64,000 nt of DNA from Pseudomonas graminis (GCF_013201545.1 NZ_CP053746.1:2135001-2199000); one strand, 5' to 3'; counted from the stretch's first letter, positions 17,299-26,434 are shown. The notes: generated by a model from the letters alone, not told the origin. Numbers and translations: made by a program.

Positions 17299-18480
17299 TC
17301 AGCCGTGATTCTTGCCCAGCAATGCGTGGTACAGCTCGCTGTCGCCGAGGATGCCGACCAGTTGGTTGTTCTCCTGCAGCACCAGCTTGTTGCCGGTGTG
17401 GTAGCGAATCTGCAGGGCATCGCGCATGCCGATGTCGGAGTGGACAACGGTGGGTTTGCGGTCGAGGGTTTCCACCGACTGGCCCGGTGCCCAGCTTTGC
17501 AGATCAAGGCTCGCACCATGCTGATGGGCGCCGGTGATGGCGTTGCCATCGGTAAGATCAATCCATGTGTCGTCGCTCGGGTCCAGACAGACCTGAGAAC
17601 CGTTGATGCGCGTGCACTGGGTGATCGGGCGCATCAGGCTGCGACCGCACAGCACGTTGAGCGGGTTGGTGTGGGCGACAAACGTACGGACGTATTCGTC
17701 GGCGGGATTGAGCACGATCTCTTCCGGCACGCTGTACTGAATGATCCGGCCGTCCTTCATGATCGCGATGCGGGTGCCGAGCTTGAGCGCTTCGTCCAGG
17801 TCGTGGCTCACGAAGACGATGGTCTTGTTCAGCTTCTTCTGCAGCGCCAGCAGTTCATCCTGCAAGCCCTGACGAATCAGCGGATCGAGCGCCGAGAAGG
17901 GCTCGTCCATCAGCAGAATGTCGGCGTCCATCGCCAGGGCGCGAGCCAGGCCGACACGCTGCTGCATGCCGCCCGACAGCTCGTCCGGCTTCTTGTTGCG
18001 CCATTGGGTCAGGCCGACCAGTTCCAGCTTTTCGTCCACCAGCGCGCGCCGCTCTTTCTCGGGGCGGCCCTGCATTTCCAGACCAAAACTGATGTTCTCG
18101 CGCACCGTCAGCCAAGGCATCAGGGCGAACTTTTGAAACACCATCGCGATGCGCTTGGTGCGCATCATTTTCAGCTCGGCAGGGGTGCAGGCTGCGATGT
18201 TGATCTGATTGCCTTCGTGCTCGACGAACAGCGAGCCGCGGCTGACGGTGTTCAGGCCGTTGATGCAACGCAGCAGGCTGGATTTGCCCGACCCGGACAG
18301 GCCCATCAGCACGCAGATCTCGCCTTTGTTGATCTCCAGCGTAGCTTTTTCAACGCCGACGATCTGGCCGGTTTTCTTGAGGATTTCTGCCCGCGTAAGG
18401 CCCTGGTCCAACAGCTTGAGTGCCTCACGCGGGTCTTTGGAGAAGACGACGTCAACCTGATCGAATTTGATGATGCTCAT
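17299..18480 (-). CDS. choV: Choline/betaine ABC transporter, ATP-binding protein
   Basis: 393-residue ATPase of a quaternary-amine ABC importer. Walker A GLSGSGKSSLLRC is near residue 60, the signature LSGGMQQRVGLARALA near 165, and Walker B LLMDEPFSALDPLIR follows. After the ATPase core are about 120 residues ending in a CBS-like region (SDIGMRDALQIRYHTGNKLVLQENNQLVGILGDSELY), typical of the ChoV/OpuAA/ProV group, where it senses ionic strength or ligand. Its start overlaps the choW stop by 4 bases. The P. aeruginosa counterpart is called cbcV. Confidence 0.92.
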   Translation of the reverse strand: MSIIKFDQVDVVFSKDPREALKLLDQGLTRAEILKKTGQIVGVEKATLEINKGEICVLMGLSGSGKSSLLRCINGLNTVSRGSLFVEHEGNQINIAACTPAELKMMRTKRIAMVFQKFALMPWLTVRENISFGLEMQGRPEKERRALVDEKLELVGLTQWRNKKPDELSGGMQQRVGLARALAMDADILLMDEPFSALDPLIRQGLQDELLALQKKLNKTIVFVSHDLDEALKLGTRIAIMKDGRIIQYSVPEEIVLNPADEYVRTFVAHTNPLNVLCGRSLMRPITQCTRINGSQVCLDPSDDTWIDLTDGNAITGAHQHGASLDLQSWAPGQSVETLDRKPTVVHSDIGMRDALQIRYHTGNKLVLQENNQLVGILGDSELYHALLGKNHG

Positions 18481-19322
18481 GCGTCGGCCCTCACTTTGGC
18501 GTCCGGTTGTTTGCAGATCCGGTCGAGCATGATCGCCAGCAATACGATCGCCAGGCCCGCTTCGAAGCCCAGAGCGATATCAGCAGTGTTCAGTGCGTTG
18601 ACCACAGGTTTGCCCAAGCCGTCAGCGCCCACCAGCGCGGCGATGACCACCATCGACAGCGACAGCATGATGCACTGGGTGATGCCGGCCGCGATGCTCG
18701 GCATGGCGTGGGGCAGTTCGATACGGGAGAGCAGTTGACGGCGCGAGCAGCCGAAGGCTTTGCCGGCGTCGAGGAGTTCTTGCGGGACATCACAGATGCC
18801 CAGATAGGTCAGGCGGATGGGCGCGGCGATCGCGAACACCACCGTCGAAATCAGGCCCGGCACCACGCCGAGGCCGAACAGGGTCAGGGTCGGGATCAGG
18901 TAAACGAACGTGGGCACCGTCTGCATCAGGTCGAGCACAGGGCGCATGCAGGTGTAAAACATCGGCTTGTGCGCGGCAATGATGCCCAGCGGCACGCCGA
19001 TCACCACACAGACCGCCGTGGCGAACAGCACCTGCGCCAGGGTCTCCATGGTTTCCTGCCAGTACCCCAGGTTAAGGATCAACAGAAAGGAAATGATCAC
19101 AAAGGCGGTCAGGCCCCATTTGCGCTGAATGAAGTGAGCGAGCAGGGCAACCAGGCCGATCAGCACGAAGGGGTTGAACCAGGTCAGGCCGCCGGTCAGG
19201 CCGTGAATCATGGTTTCGAGTGACGAAGCAATGGCATCGAAGGTGCTGGCGCCGTGTTGCGTCAGCCATTCGACAAAGCCGGCGATGTACTCGCCCAGAG
19301 GGATTTTATGATCAGTCAGCAT
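18477..19322 (-). CDS. choW: Choline ABC transporter, permease
   Basis: 281-residue inner-membrane permease with about six helices. The binding-protein-dependent transport EAA loop reads CDVPQELLDAGKAFGCSRRQLLSRIELPHAMPSIAAGITQCI (about residues 176-218). The MLTDHKIPLGEYIAGFVEWLT start matches the ChoW/ProW family. It sits between choX (69 bases upstream) and choV (4-base overlap) in one operon. Confidence 0.92.
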   Translation of the reverse strand: MLTDHKIPLGEYIAGFVEWLTQHGASTFDAIASSLETMIHGLTGGLTWFNPFVLIGLVALLAHFIQRKWGLTAFVIISFLLILNLGYWQETMETLAQVLFATAVCVVIGVPLGIIAAHKPMFYTCMRPVLDLMQTVPTFVYLIPTLTLFGLGVVPGLISTVVFAIAAPIRLTYLGICDVPQELLDAGKAFGCSRRQLLSRIELPHAMPSIAAGITQCIMLSLSMVVIAALVGADGLGKPVVNALNTADIALGFEAGLAIVLLAIMLDRICKQPDAKVRADA

Positions 19323-19390
19323 GATGTCGGTTGTCCGCGTGCGGGATGAAAAGAGGACAACAGGCGGGCGTTACACGCCTGCCTGTCGAG

Positions 19391-20338
19391 TTACTTCGTC
19401 AGCTCGGCTTTTGCGGCTTCCAGGCCAGGTTTTCCGTCCACGGTGGTGACGCCCGCCAGCCAGGTGTCGAGTACTTGAGGGTTGGCTTTCAGCCATGCCT
19501 TGGCGGCTACCTCAGGCTTTTTCTTGTCGTCGAGGATATTGCCCATCAGCGTGCTTTCCATCGGCAAGGTGAACGACAGGTTCTTCAGCAACTGACCGAC
19601 GTTGCTGCACTCGGTGGTGTAGCCCTTGCGAACGTTGGTGTAGACCGTGGCTTTACCGAAGTCGGGGCCGAAGAAGTCATCGCCGCCGGTGAGGTATTTG
19701 ATTTTGAAACGGGTGTTCATCGGGTGCGGTTCCCAGCCCAGGAACACCACGTCGGTGTTGCGTCGCGAGGCGCGGTCGACCTGGGACAGCATCCCCGCTT
19801 CGCTCGATTCGACGACCTTGAAGCCTGCGTCTTTGAGGCCAAAGGCGTTTTTGTCGATCATGCTCTGGATCAGGCGGTTGCCGTCGTTGCCCGGCTCGAT
19901 GCCATAGATTTTGCCGTCGAGCTCTTTCTTGAATTTGACGATGTCGGCGAAATCGTGAAGCCCCTTGTCATACAGGGCCTGGGGAACGGCGAGGGTGTAC
20001 TTGGCGTTTTCGAGGTTGGCGCGGACGGTCTCGACGGTGCCGGCGTCGCGGTAGGCCTTGATGTCGTTTTCCATGGTCGGCATCCAGTTGCCGAGGAAGA
20101 TGTCCATGTTCTTGCCATCGGCCAGCGACTTGTAGGTCACAGGTACGGAAATCATCGTGGTTTTGGTTTTGTAGCCCAACGACTGCAGCACGACGCTGGT
20201 GACGGCGGTGGTCGCCGTGATGTCGGTCCAGCCCACATCGGAAAAATTGACCGTCTGGCAAGCGGCAGGCTCTGCAGCCTGGGCCAGGAGGGGAAGACTC
20301 AGCGCAACGCCCAGTAACAGCCTGTGTGAACCTTTCAT
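19391..20338 (-). CDS. choX: Choline ABC transporter, periplasmic binding protein
   Basis: 315-residue OpuAC-type binding protein. A signal peptide (HRLLLGVALSLPLLAQA) ends near residue 21-22, before AEPAACQTVNFSDVGWTDITATTA. The family-typical VFLGWEPHPMNTRF and MDIFLGNWMPTME segments supply aromatic residues of the quaternary-amine cage. The ATG at 20338 is preceded by AAAGGAG; the frame is open upstream but lacks family conservation. It is the first gene of choXWV, downstream of a probable activator site at about 20489-20526. Confidence 0.92.
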   Translation of the reverse strand: MKGSHRLLLGVALSLPLLAQAAEPAACQTVNFSDVGWTDITATTAVTSVVLQSLGYKTKTTMISVPVTYKSLADGKNMDIFLGNWMPTMENDIKAYRDAGTVETVRANLENAKYTLAVPQALYDKGLHDFADIVKFKKELDGKIYGIEPGNDGNRLIQSMIDKNAFGLKDAGFKVVESSEAGMLSQVDRASRRNTDVVFLGWEPHPMNTRFKIKYLTGGDDFFGPDFGKATVYTNVRKGYTTECSNVGQLLKNLSFTLPMESTLMGNILDDKKKPEVAAKAWLKANPQVLDTWLAGVTTVDGKPGLEAAKAELTK

Positions 20339-20814
20339 GTCGGACTCCTTTGGTGTTTTCTTCTCGGCATCAACCGCAGCTGATGCGTTTTCTGGTGTCG
20401 GCGAGTCAAGTTGGGAAAACAGCTCCATCACTGCGTCTGGCGATTGAGTCGACAACGATCATGTAACAGGGAAAAACAAACGCCTACAGGGGGCGTCGTA
20501 TCCAGTACACAGGGAGTCGTATCCAGCATCAGTGACGTCGCTTACAGGTTTTTTCCCTGCTCGCCGAATGATTCCCGGGACAAAAGCAGAGTGACGATAC
20601 GGCAAAAAGTGCCGAAATCGGCAGCCGATCGTGCTCAGGCACCGGTAAAAGCAGAGGCGACGTTGGTGGGCATGGGTGAGTCGGTGTGAGACGCCGCCCC
20701 GCAAAACAAAAGGCTGATGATGCCGCCATCTCGGTGGATTGCTGCTTGAGCGTAGCAGCTCCATCGCCGGCCGCGCGGCGCGCCGGGAGCCCTGTTTTCG
20801 GAGGTTTGCGGTTA
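20339..20814. other. Divergent control region between choX and the serine dehydratase gene
   Basis: 476 bases holding the promoters of both divergent genes. A 21-base-period direct repeat (listed separately) faces choX. A small hairpin, GCTGCT(TGAGCGT)AGCAGC at 20741-20759, falls in the probable leader of the serine dehydratase gene. No ORF is supported. Confidence 0.6.
20489..20526 (-). promoter_or_regulatory. Direct repeat, probable GbdR (AraC-type) binding site
   Basis: GTCGTATCCAG occurs at 20495-20505 and again at 20516-20526, a spacing of exactly 21 bases (two helical turns). The flanking AGGG blocks are also shared. Tandem half-sites two turns apart are the usual target of AraC-family activators, and the gene for one (gbdR) lies in the same cluster. 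The site is about 150-190 bases upstream of choX. The assignment to GbdR is inference. Confidence 0.5.
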
Positions 20815-22191
20815 ATGGCTATCAGCGTGTTCGACCTGTTCAAAATCGGTATCGGCCCCTCCAGCTCACACACCGTCGGCCCCATGCGCGCGGCGGCGCT
20901 GTTCGTTCAGGGTCTGCGCGAACGCGAACAACTGGGGCAAGTGAACCGCGTTGAAGTGCGGCTTTACGGCTCGCTGTCGGCAACCGGCGTCGGCCATGGC
21001 AGTGACAGCGCGGTGGTCATGGGCCTGATGGGCGAATGGCCCGACGCAATCGATCCTGCGCTGATCGGCCAGCGCATCGCCGAACTGCGTGAAACCGACA
21101 CCTTGAAACTCAATGGCGATCACCCTATCCCTTTTATCTGGCAGCGCGACATGTTGCTCGTCGATGAAAACCTGCCGTTCCACCCCAATGCTATGACGCT
21201 GATCGTATCTGACGAGCACGGCGAGTTTCATCGCGACACTTACTACTCGGTGGGCGGCGGTTTTGTCGTCGACGAAGCCCAGGCCGCCAGTGGCGTGCTG
21301 GATCGCGACGAAACCGTGCTGCCCTATGATTTCTCCAGCGCCGACGAATTGTTGATGCTCTGCGAAACCCACGGCTTGCGGGTATCGCAACTGATGATGG
21401 AAAACGAGAAAGTCTGGCGTAGCGAGGACGAAATCCGCGCCGGGCTCATGCACCTCTGGCGGGCCATGCAGGCGTGTGTGGAACTGGGTTTGAAGCACGA
21501 AGGCATCCTGCCGGGCGGCCTGAACGTGCGTCGTCGTGCGGCGCGTCTGCATCGCAGCCTGCTGGAGCTGAACAAGCCGAACGTGATCGGCTCGACGCTA
21601 AGCGCGATGGAGTGGGTCAACCTGTTTGCGCTGGCGGTCAACGAAGAAAATGCCGCCGGGGGGCGCATGGTCACGGCGCCCACAAACGGCGCTGCGGGGA
21701 TCATTCCGGCGGTGCTGCATTACTTCGTCAAATTCAGCGACGAAGTCAGCGAAGCCAACGTGGTCGATTACCTTTTGGGCGCGGCGGCTATCGGCATTCT
21801 GTGCAAAAAGAACGCGTCGATCTCCGGCGCCGAAGTGGGCTGCCAGGGCGAGGTCGGTTCCGCGTGCGCCATGGCCGCGGCCGGTCTGGCGGACATCCTG
21901 GGTGCCACCCCGGCGCAGCTGTGCAACGCGGCTGAAATCGGTCTGGAACACAACCTGGGCCTGACCTGCGATCCGGTGGGCGGACTGGTTCAGGTGCCGT
22001 GCATCGAGCGCAACGCCATCGCTGCGGTGAAAGCCATCAACGCCGCGCAAATGGCCCTGCGCGGCGACGGCCAGCACTTCATTTCGCTGGACCGGGTCAT
22101 TCGCACCATGCGCGACACCGGCGCCGATATGCACGACAAATACAAAGAGACTTCGCGAGGCGGGCTGGCGGTCAGCGCCGTCGAATGTTGA
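20815..22191 (+). CDS. sdaB: L-serine ammonia-lyase (L-serine dehydratase)
   Basis: 458-residue single-chain iron-sulfur L-serine dehydratase converting serine to pyruvate and ammonia. The substrate-loop [13 protein letters not shown] opens the protein. Cysteines that ligate the [4Fe-4S] cluster in this family are seen in [13 protein letters not shown] (near residue 342), LTCDPVGG (near 384) and PCIERN (near 396). I start at the ATG at 20815 ([12 protein letters not shown]) by family length; the frame runs on upstream without conservation. In P. aeruginosa the gene at this place, beside gbdR, is called sdaB. It fits the pathway, since betaine degradation yields glycine and serine. Confidence 0.92.
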   Translation: MAISVFDLFKIGIGPSSSHTVGPMRAAALFVQGLREREQLGQVNRVEVRLYGSLSATGVGHGSDSAVVMGLMGEWPDAIDPALIGQRIAELRETDTLKLNGDHPIPFIWQRDMLLVDENLPFHPNAMTLIVSDEHGEFHRDTYYSVGGGFVVDEAQAASGVLDRDETVLPYDFSSADELLMLCETHGLRVSQLMMENEKVWRSEDEIRAGLMHLWRAMQACVELGLKHEGILPGGLNVRRRAARLHRSLLELNKPNVIGSTLSAMEWVNLFALAVNEENAAGGRMVTAPTNGAAGIIPAVLHYFVKFSDEVSEANVVDYLLGAAAIGILCKKNASISGAEVGCQGEVGSACAMAAAGLADILGATPAQLCNAAEIGLEHNLGLTCDPVGGLVQVPCIERNAIAAVKAINAAQMALRGDGQHFISLDRVIRTMRDTGADMHDKYKETSRGGLAVSAVEC

Positions 22192-22649
22192 GTCGGTAAC
22201 GCCCGGTCTCGGGATAAACGCAGGTGCGCCTGTCGCCGCCTGCTCGCTTTTCGCACACGTCCCACTGAGCCCGCTACCTTTTGGCGCGCGCTCACTCTTG
22301 AGCTGGCGCGATGCCATCTGTATCCAAGGCCCATCACCGACGCTCGATCACTCTGTGCATCGGGTGACACTCCCTGACCGCCTGCCGATTCGATGGTTCA
22401 CACAAGTGCTACGGAAGTGCTCATCCCTCCCGCAGCGCTTATGGCTCAGCCGTCACGAGGTCGCGATTTGAATCGTTGTGTCGCTCCCGAATAGACGCTT
22501 CGCGACGTCGCTATCGGGAGTTGTTGAATGCTCATTCAAATTTAGGCATGGCAATTGCGTTGCAATGACCAAGCTCTCCGCAGATGAGGGCGAGACAACG
22601 AGAGCCTCTGCTGAGGCCTTCAACCGTTTTACGCGTGAGGAGAAGTGTG
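22192..22649. other. Intergenic region before gbdR with a hairpin
   Basis: 458 bases. CTCCCGAATAG (22484-22494) and CTATCGGGAG (22511-22520) form a hairpin with a 16-base loop about 130 bases before gbdR. No U-tract follows, so it is more likely a regulatory palindrome or leader structure than a terminator. No further gene is supported. Confidence 0.5.
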
Positions 22650-23753
22650 ATGACTACGTTCAACTCCGGGGCCCAACCCCAGAACCGTGCGCCCCAATCC
22701 ATCGGCTTCCTGCTGCTGGACAACTTCACATTGATCTCCCTCGCGTCAGCGGTCGAGCCACTGCGTATGGCGAATCAGTTATCGGGTCGCGAGCTGTATC
22801 GCTGGACTACGCTGACCGCTGACGGCGGCCAGGTCTGGGCCAGCGACGGTCTGCAGATCACCCCGGACGCCGCGATGCACAAGGCGCCGGTGCTCGACAC
22901 CGTGATTGTCTGCGGCGGCGTCGGCATTCAACGCAGCGTTACCCGCGAACACGTCAGCTGGCTGCAGAGCCAGGCGCGTCAGTCCCGTCGTCTTGGCGCG
23001 GTGTGCACCGGCAGCTGGGCACTGGCCTGCGCGGGCTTGCTGGACGGTTTTGATTGCAGCGTGCACTGGGAATGTCTGGCCGCGATGCAGGAAGCTTTCC
23101 CCCGCGTCGCCATGAGTACGCGCCTGTTCACCCTTGACCGCAACCGCTTCACCAGTTCCGGCGGCACCGCGCCGCTGGACATGATGCTGCACCTGATCAG
23201 CCGCGATCATGGCCGTGAGCTGTCCGCCGCGATCTCGGAAATGTTCGTCTACGAACGCATCCGCAACGAACAGGATCACCAACGTGTGCCGCTCAAACAC
23301 ATGCTTGGCACCAACCAGCCGAAGCTGCAGGAAATCGTCGCGCTGATGGAAGCCAACCTGGAGGAGCCGATCGATCTGGACGAACTCGCGGTGTATGTCG
23401 CCGTGTCCCGACGTCAGCTGGAGAGGCTGTTCCAGAAATACCTGCACTGCTCGCCGTCACGCTATTACCTCAAGCTGCGCCTGATCCGCGCGCGGCAATT
23501 ACTCAAGCAGACACCGATGTCGATTATCGAAGTGGCTTCGGTGTGCGGGTTCGTGTCCACGCCGCACTTCTCCAAGTGCTATCGCGAATACTTCGGCATC
23601 CCGCCACGCGACGAACGCGTGGGCTCCAATACTACCCAGCAAGTAGCAATGCTGCCGATTCCGCAGTCGCTCGTCCTGGCGCCGTTGTCCGGCCCACTGT
23701 CAGCGCTGAGTCAGGCGCGTAATGAGTCGACGTTTGCGAGTGTGCGGTTGTAA
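22650..23753 (+). CDS. gbdR: AraC-family regulator of glycine betaine catabolism, GbdR
   Basis: 367 residues with two parts. The N-terminal half (about 15-190) is a DJ-1/PfpI-like glutamine-amidotransferase fold including AVCTGSWALACAGLLDG with the nucleophile-elbow Cys near residue 119. The C-terminal part (about 240-320) is an AraC/XylS double helix-turn-helix, with LDELAVYVAVSRRQLERLFQKYLHCSPSRYYLKLRLIRARQLL and the second motif IIEVASVCGFVSTPHFSKCYREYFGIPPR. This architecture and the linkage to choXWV-betIBA and the serine dehydratase match GbdR, which activates choline-import and betaine-catabolic genes in response to betaine or dimethylglycine. The ATG at 22650 is preceded by GAGGAGAAG. 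Confidence 0.93.
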   Translation: MTTFNSGAQPQNRAPQSIGFLLLDNFTLISLASAVEPLRMANQLSGRELYRWTTLTADGGQVWASDGLQITPDAAMHKAPVLDTVIVCGGVGIQRSVTREHVSWLQSQARQSRRLGAVCTGSWALACAGLLDGFDCSVHWECLAAMQEAFPRVAMSTRLFTLDRNRFTSSGGTAPLDMMLHLISRDHGRELSAAISEMFVYERIRNEQDHQRVPLKHMLGTNQPKLQEIVALMEANLEEPIDLDELAVYVAVSRRQLERLFQKYLHCSPSRYYLKLRLIRARQLLKQTPMSIIEVASVCGFVSTPHFSKCYREYFGIPPRDERVGSNTTQQVAMLPIPQSLVLAPLSGPLSALSQARNESTFASVRL

Positions 23754-23768
23754 GAGCGCAACGGTCTC

Positions 23769-23858
23769 CTGTAGGAGTGAGCTTGCTCGCGATCAGTCGT
23801 ATGGACGATAGATCTGTATCGGCTGTACCGGCCTCTCGCGAGCAAGCTCACTCCTACA
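23769..23858. repeat. REP doublet, GAGCTTGCTCGCGA type
   Basis: Left arm TGTAGGAGTGAGCTTGCTCGCGA (from about 23770) and right arm TCGCGAGCAAGCTCACTCCTACA (23836-23858), between the convergent ends of gbdR and the small unknown gene. Confidence 0.88.
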
Positions 23859-23873
23859 AAATGCGTCACGCCT

Positions 23874-24131
23874 CTAGGCACTCTGCTTGTAAGCCGCCAG
23901 CGCCGGCAACAACTGCTGATCAATCGCCTGGCGCACGGCTGGCAAAATCGTCGCGCTGCCGCTCAGCAGTTTCTCTACCAGTTGCCGCAAGGCCCGAGCG
24001 CGGTCGTCATTGAGGCCGCGCACCGCTTGGGCACAGGCCTGTTCTGCGCTGAGGCCGGAGGGCACGTCGAGACCGATCGCTCTGAGTTGGCTGATCAAGT
24101 CGTCCTGGTCGATGAGGTCTGCGTGCATCAT
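23874..24131 (-). CDS. Small alpha-helical protein of unknown function
   Basis: 85-residue protein starting at the tandem ATG pair at 24131/24128, with GGAG 8 bases upstream. It has no signal peptide or membrane helix and looks wholly helical (DLISQLRAIGLDVP, AEQACAQAVRGLNDDRARALRQLVEKLL, PAVRQAIDQQLLPALAAYKQS). Codon use is like its neighbours. I do not recognise the family. It is transcribed divergently from a candidate small RNA unit (24279-24369) and rlmJ. Confidence 0.6.
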   Translation of the reverse strand: MMHADLIDQDDLISQLRAIGLDVPSGLSAEQACAQAVRGLNDDRARALRQLVEKLLSGSATILPAVRQAIDQQLLPALAAYKQSA

Positions 24132-24243
24132 GACGTGCGCTCCGTCTGTTGAGGTTGACCTGATTCTGGTGGTGCGCGCGTGAGCTCGGCAAGCGCTGGC
24201 GTCACAGATGTCTGGCATACGCATCAGCGTGTCGTTTTCGGCT

Positions 24244-24272
24244 ATGTAACCGTTTAGTTCATTTGGCATAAT
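24244..24272 (+). promoter_or_regulatory. Candidate sigma-70-type promoter for the small RNA
   Basis: ATGTAA (24244-24249) and CATAAT (24267-24272) are separated by 17 bases and lie just before the structured transcript at 24279-24369. The -10 is a good match; the -35 matches three of six positions. Confidence 0.4.
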
Positions 24273-24278
24273 CGCCCC

Positions 24279-24369
24279 ACTTACGTTGCGCGGACTACGG
24301 TTTGGTCACCCTCTGGCTCGCGCAACTGCCTCACCCCGGTTTTGTAACGGCTTAACCGGGGATTTTTTT
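24279..24369 (+). ncRNA. Candidate small regulatory RNA upstream of rlmJ
   Basis: About 90 bases. A perfect 8-bp stem GTTGCGCG (24285-24292)/CGCGCAAC (24319-24326) is followed by an unpaired TGCCTCA and a perfect 8-bp terminator stem CCCCGGTT (24334-24341)/AACCGGGG (24354-24361) with seven T residues after one A. No open reading frame on the plus strand feeds this terminator, so it must end a short transcript or attenuate rlmJ. Promoter-like boxes lie directly upstream. Family unknown; a comparison with Pseudomonas sRNA families such as P16/RgsA would be the first check. Confidence 0.55.
24334..24369 (+). terminator. Rho-independent terminator of the small RNA unit
   Basis: CCCCGGTT-loop-AACCGGGG followed by ATTTTTTT on the plus strand, 94 bases before the rlmJ start codon. 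Confidence 0.8.
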
Positions 24370-24462
24370 GCCTGTCGTTTAGGCTCCCTCGAGCGGCAGG
24401 GTATGAGTGGTCTGCGCAACGTCGGATGGTTTGATAAACTCCGCAGCCTTCCAGGAGCCGCC

Positions 24463-25302
24463 ATGAACTACCGTCACGCCTTCCACGCCGGCAACCACGC
24501 CGACGTTTTCAAACACATCGTTCTGACTCGCTTGATCGCGCTGATGTCGCGCAAGGAGCAGCCACTCGCTTACCTCGACACCCACGCGGGCATCGGCCTG
24601 TATGACTTGCAGGGCGATCAGGCAACGCGCACCGGCGAATGGATCGAAGGCATTGGCCGTCTCTGGGATGCCGATGACGTGCCTGAAATGGCGGCCGGTT
24701 ACATCGACGCGATTCGCCAGATGAACCGCAAGACCGGCGAACTGCGTTACTACCCGGGCTCTCCCGAACTGGCCCGCCGCCTGACCCGCGAACAGGACCG
24801 CGTGCTGCTCAACGAAAAGCACCCGGAAGACGGCGCGCTGCTTAAAGACAACATGAAATACGACCGCCGCGTCGCCGTGCACCTGGGCGAAGGCTGGCAC
24901 GTGCCACGGGCCTTGCTGCCGGTTCACGAGAAGCGCGCAGTCATGCTGATTGACCCGCCGTTCGAGCAGCTCGATGAGATGAAGCGCTGCTCCGTCGCCC
25001 TCAAGGAAACCATCGCGCGGATGCGCCAGACCGTTGCGGCCATCTGGTACCCGATCAAGGACCAGCGCGCCCTCAAGCGTTTCTATCAGGAACTGGCCGA
25101 GACTGGCGCACCGAAGCTGCTGCGAGTCGAGTTGTTCGTGCACCCGCTGGACACACCCAACAGCCTCAACGGCTCCGGCCTGGCGATCGCCAATCCGCCG
25201 TGGGGTTTGGAAGAAGAGCTGCGCGAGTTGATGCCATGGCTGGCGAAGAAGCTCGGCCAGACCCAGGGCGACTGGAAGATGGATTGGTTGATTGCGGAGT
25301 AG
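24463..25302 (+). CDS. rlmJ: 23S rRNA (adenine-2030-N6)-methyltransferase RlmJ
   Basis: 279-residue SAM-dependent methyltransferase that modifies A2030 of 23S rRNA. The N-terminus MNYRHAFHAGNHADVFKHIVL is the RlmJ hallmark, followed by YLDTHAGIGLYDL (SAM-binding motif I region) and the catalytic RAVMLIDPPFEQ (DPPF motif IV), near residue 165. The ATG at 24463 has a CAGGAG site upstream; the frame is open farther upstream but includes the terminator of the small RNA. Single gene. Confidence 0.94.
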   Translation: MNYRHAFHAGNHADVFKHIVLTRLIALMSRKEQPLAYLDTHAGIGLYDLQGDQATRTGEWIEGIGRLWDADDVPEMAAGYIDAIRQMNRKTGELRYYPGSPELARRLTREQDRVLLNEKHPEDGALLKDNMKYDRRVAVHLGEGWHVPRALLPVHEKRAVMLIDPPFEQLDEMKRCSVALKETIARMRQTVAAIWYPIKDQRALKRFYQELAETGAPKLLRVELFVHPLDTPNSLNGSGLAIANPPWGLEEELRELMPWLAKKLGQTQGDWKMDWLIAE

Positions 25303-25336
25303 CCGCTCTTGGTTTCTGCGGTGTGACGGCTTACGT

Positions 25337-25404
25337 CTTCCCGGCTAAAGCCGGTCCCACTGAGAGCACGCGTAGTGTCAGTGGGTTCAGCTTTAGACGG
25401 GAAG
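25337..25404. repeat. REP doublet, CCGGCTTTAGCCGGG type
   Basis: CTTCCCGGCTAAAGCCGGTCCCAC (25337-25360) and the slightly decayed inverted copy GTGGGTTCAGCTTTAGACGGGAAG (25381-25404). Confidence 0.85.
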
Positions 25405-25440
25405 GGGCCAGGAAGTGATGCAGCGGACACCGTTCATTTA

Positions 25441-25527
25441 GAGTGAGCTTGCTCGCGAGGGCGGCATCTCAACCGCTGACTATTTAGCGAATGTAATGGC
25501 CCATTCGCGAGCAAGCTCGCTCCCACA
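25441..25527. repeat. REP doublet, GAGCTTGCTCGCGA type
   Basis: GAGTGAGCTTGCTCGCGAG (25441-25459) and ATTCGCGAGCAAGCTCGCTCCCACA (from 25503). Confidence 0.85.
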
Positions 25528-25640
25528 ATTCGTTCATCTGCCGGAGGATCGGCGATGTCTGCCTCCCCCGGCCAAGGCAGCCTTTGCCGATACCAGGGAT
25601 GCCAACGGGTCCAACGCGGCCGATCCCTCTATGGGGTAAC

Positions 25641-26303
25641 TCAGTTCCCCGCCAGACTCGGCGGCATGCAGACGCCGGTGCCGCCGATACCGCAGTAGCC
25701 CTGGGGATTCTTCGCCAGGTATTGCTGGTGATAGGCCTCGGCGAAGTACACGGTCGGCGCCTGGTCGATGTCGGTTGTGATTTCCCCGAGACCGGCCTTG
25801 CCCAGTTCGGCTTGATACACCTCGGCGCTGGCCTTGGCCGCCTGCAGTTGCTCAGGGGTTGTCGCGTAGATCACCGAGCGGTATTGGGTGCCGATGTCGT
25901 TGCCCTGACGCATGCCCTGGGTCGGGTTGTGCAATTCCCAGAACATGGCCAGCAGTTGCTCATAGCTGACCTTCGCAGGCTCATACACCACGAGCACCAC
26001 CTCGGCATGGCCCGTCAGACCCGAGCAGACTTCTTCGTACGTCGGGTTCGGTGTGAATCCGCCTGCGTAACCCACGACGGTGCTGACGACGCCATCACGT
26101 TGCCAGAAGCGACGTTCTGCCCCCCAGAAACATCCCAGACCAAAGATGGCGAATTCGACGTCGTTGAAGAACGGCCCAAGGAGGGGAGTGCCGTTGACGA
26201 AATGAGTTTCAGGCAGGGTCATGGGTGTTTCACGCCCGGGCAGTGCCTGCTGGGCTGTAGGGAGAGCGTTTTTATTCACAAGAATTTCCGAGCGCAAGAC
26301 CAT
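25641..26303 (-). CDS. msrA: Peptide-methionine (S)-S-oxide reductase MsrA
   Basis: 220 residues. The catalytic Cys lies in [16 protein letters not shown] (near residue 53), with the methionine-sulfoxide-binding [24 protein letters not shown] segment after it and a resolving Cys in [11 protein letters not shown] near the end. It repairs oxidised methionine in the cytosol using thioredoxin. The ATG at 26303 ([12 protein letters not shown]) gives the standard length. In P. aeruginosa msrA is also beside dipA and aceFE, so gene order is conserved. Confidence 0.94.
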   Translation of the reverse strand: MVLRSEILVNKNALPTAQQALPGRETPMTLPETHFVNGTPLLGPFFNDVEFAIFGLGCFWGAERRFWQRDGVVSTVVGYAGGFTPNPTYEEVCSGLTGHAEVVLVVYEPAKVSYEQLLAMFWELHNPTQGMRQGNDIGTQYRSVIYATTPEQLQAAKASAEVYQAELGKAGLGEITTDIDQAPTVYFAEAYHQQYLAKNPQGYCGIGGTGVCMPPSLAGN

Positions 26304-26434
26304 GAGGCACATCCTCTCTGGGGCAGGACAACCAACATGCGTTGTCAGTGAAAACCGTATATGGGGTCAGAATCGGCTGATGCAAATGCAGGGCGGCAAG
26401 TGTGCCGCACTGATGTGATGCGGGGAAGGGGGGC

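Larger units (their letters stand above)
25303..25640. other. Intergenic region with two REP doublets
   Basis: 338 bases between the convergent rlmJ and msrA genes, occupied largely by the doublets at 25337-25404 and 25441-25527. No gene is supported. Confidence 0.6.

Noticed and set aside
20690..20814. Possible riboswitch (glycine type) in the leader of the serine dehydratase gene
   Set aside because: A hairpin at 20741-20759 is present, but the conserved tandem-aptamer sequence blocks of glycine riboswitches are not seen.
22478..22822. 114-residue open frame overlapping the gbdR start
   Set aside because: Overlaps the conserved start of gbdR in another frame and has no family features.
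24261..24290. Possible sigma-54 promoter (TGGCAT...TTGCG) before the small RNA
   Set aside because: The GG and GC elements are not at the required 10-base spacing; a sigma-70-type arrangement fits better.
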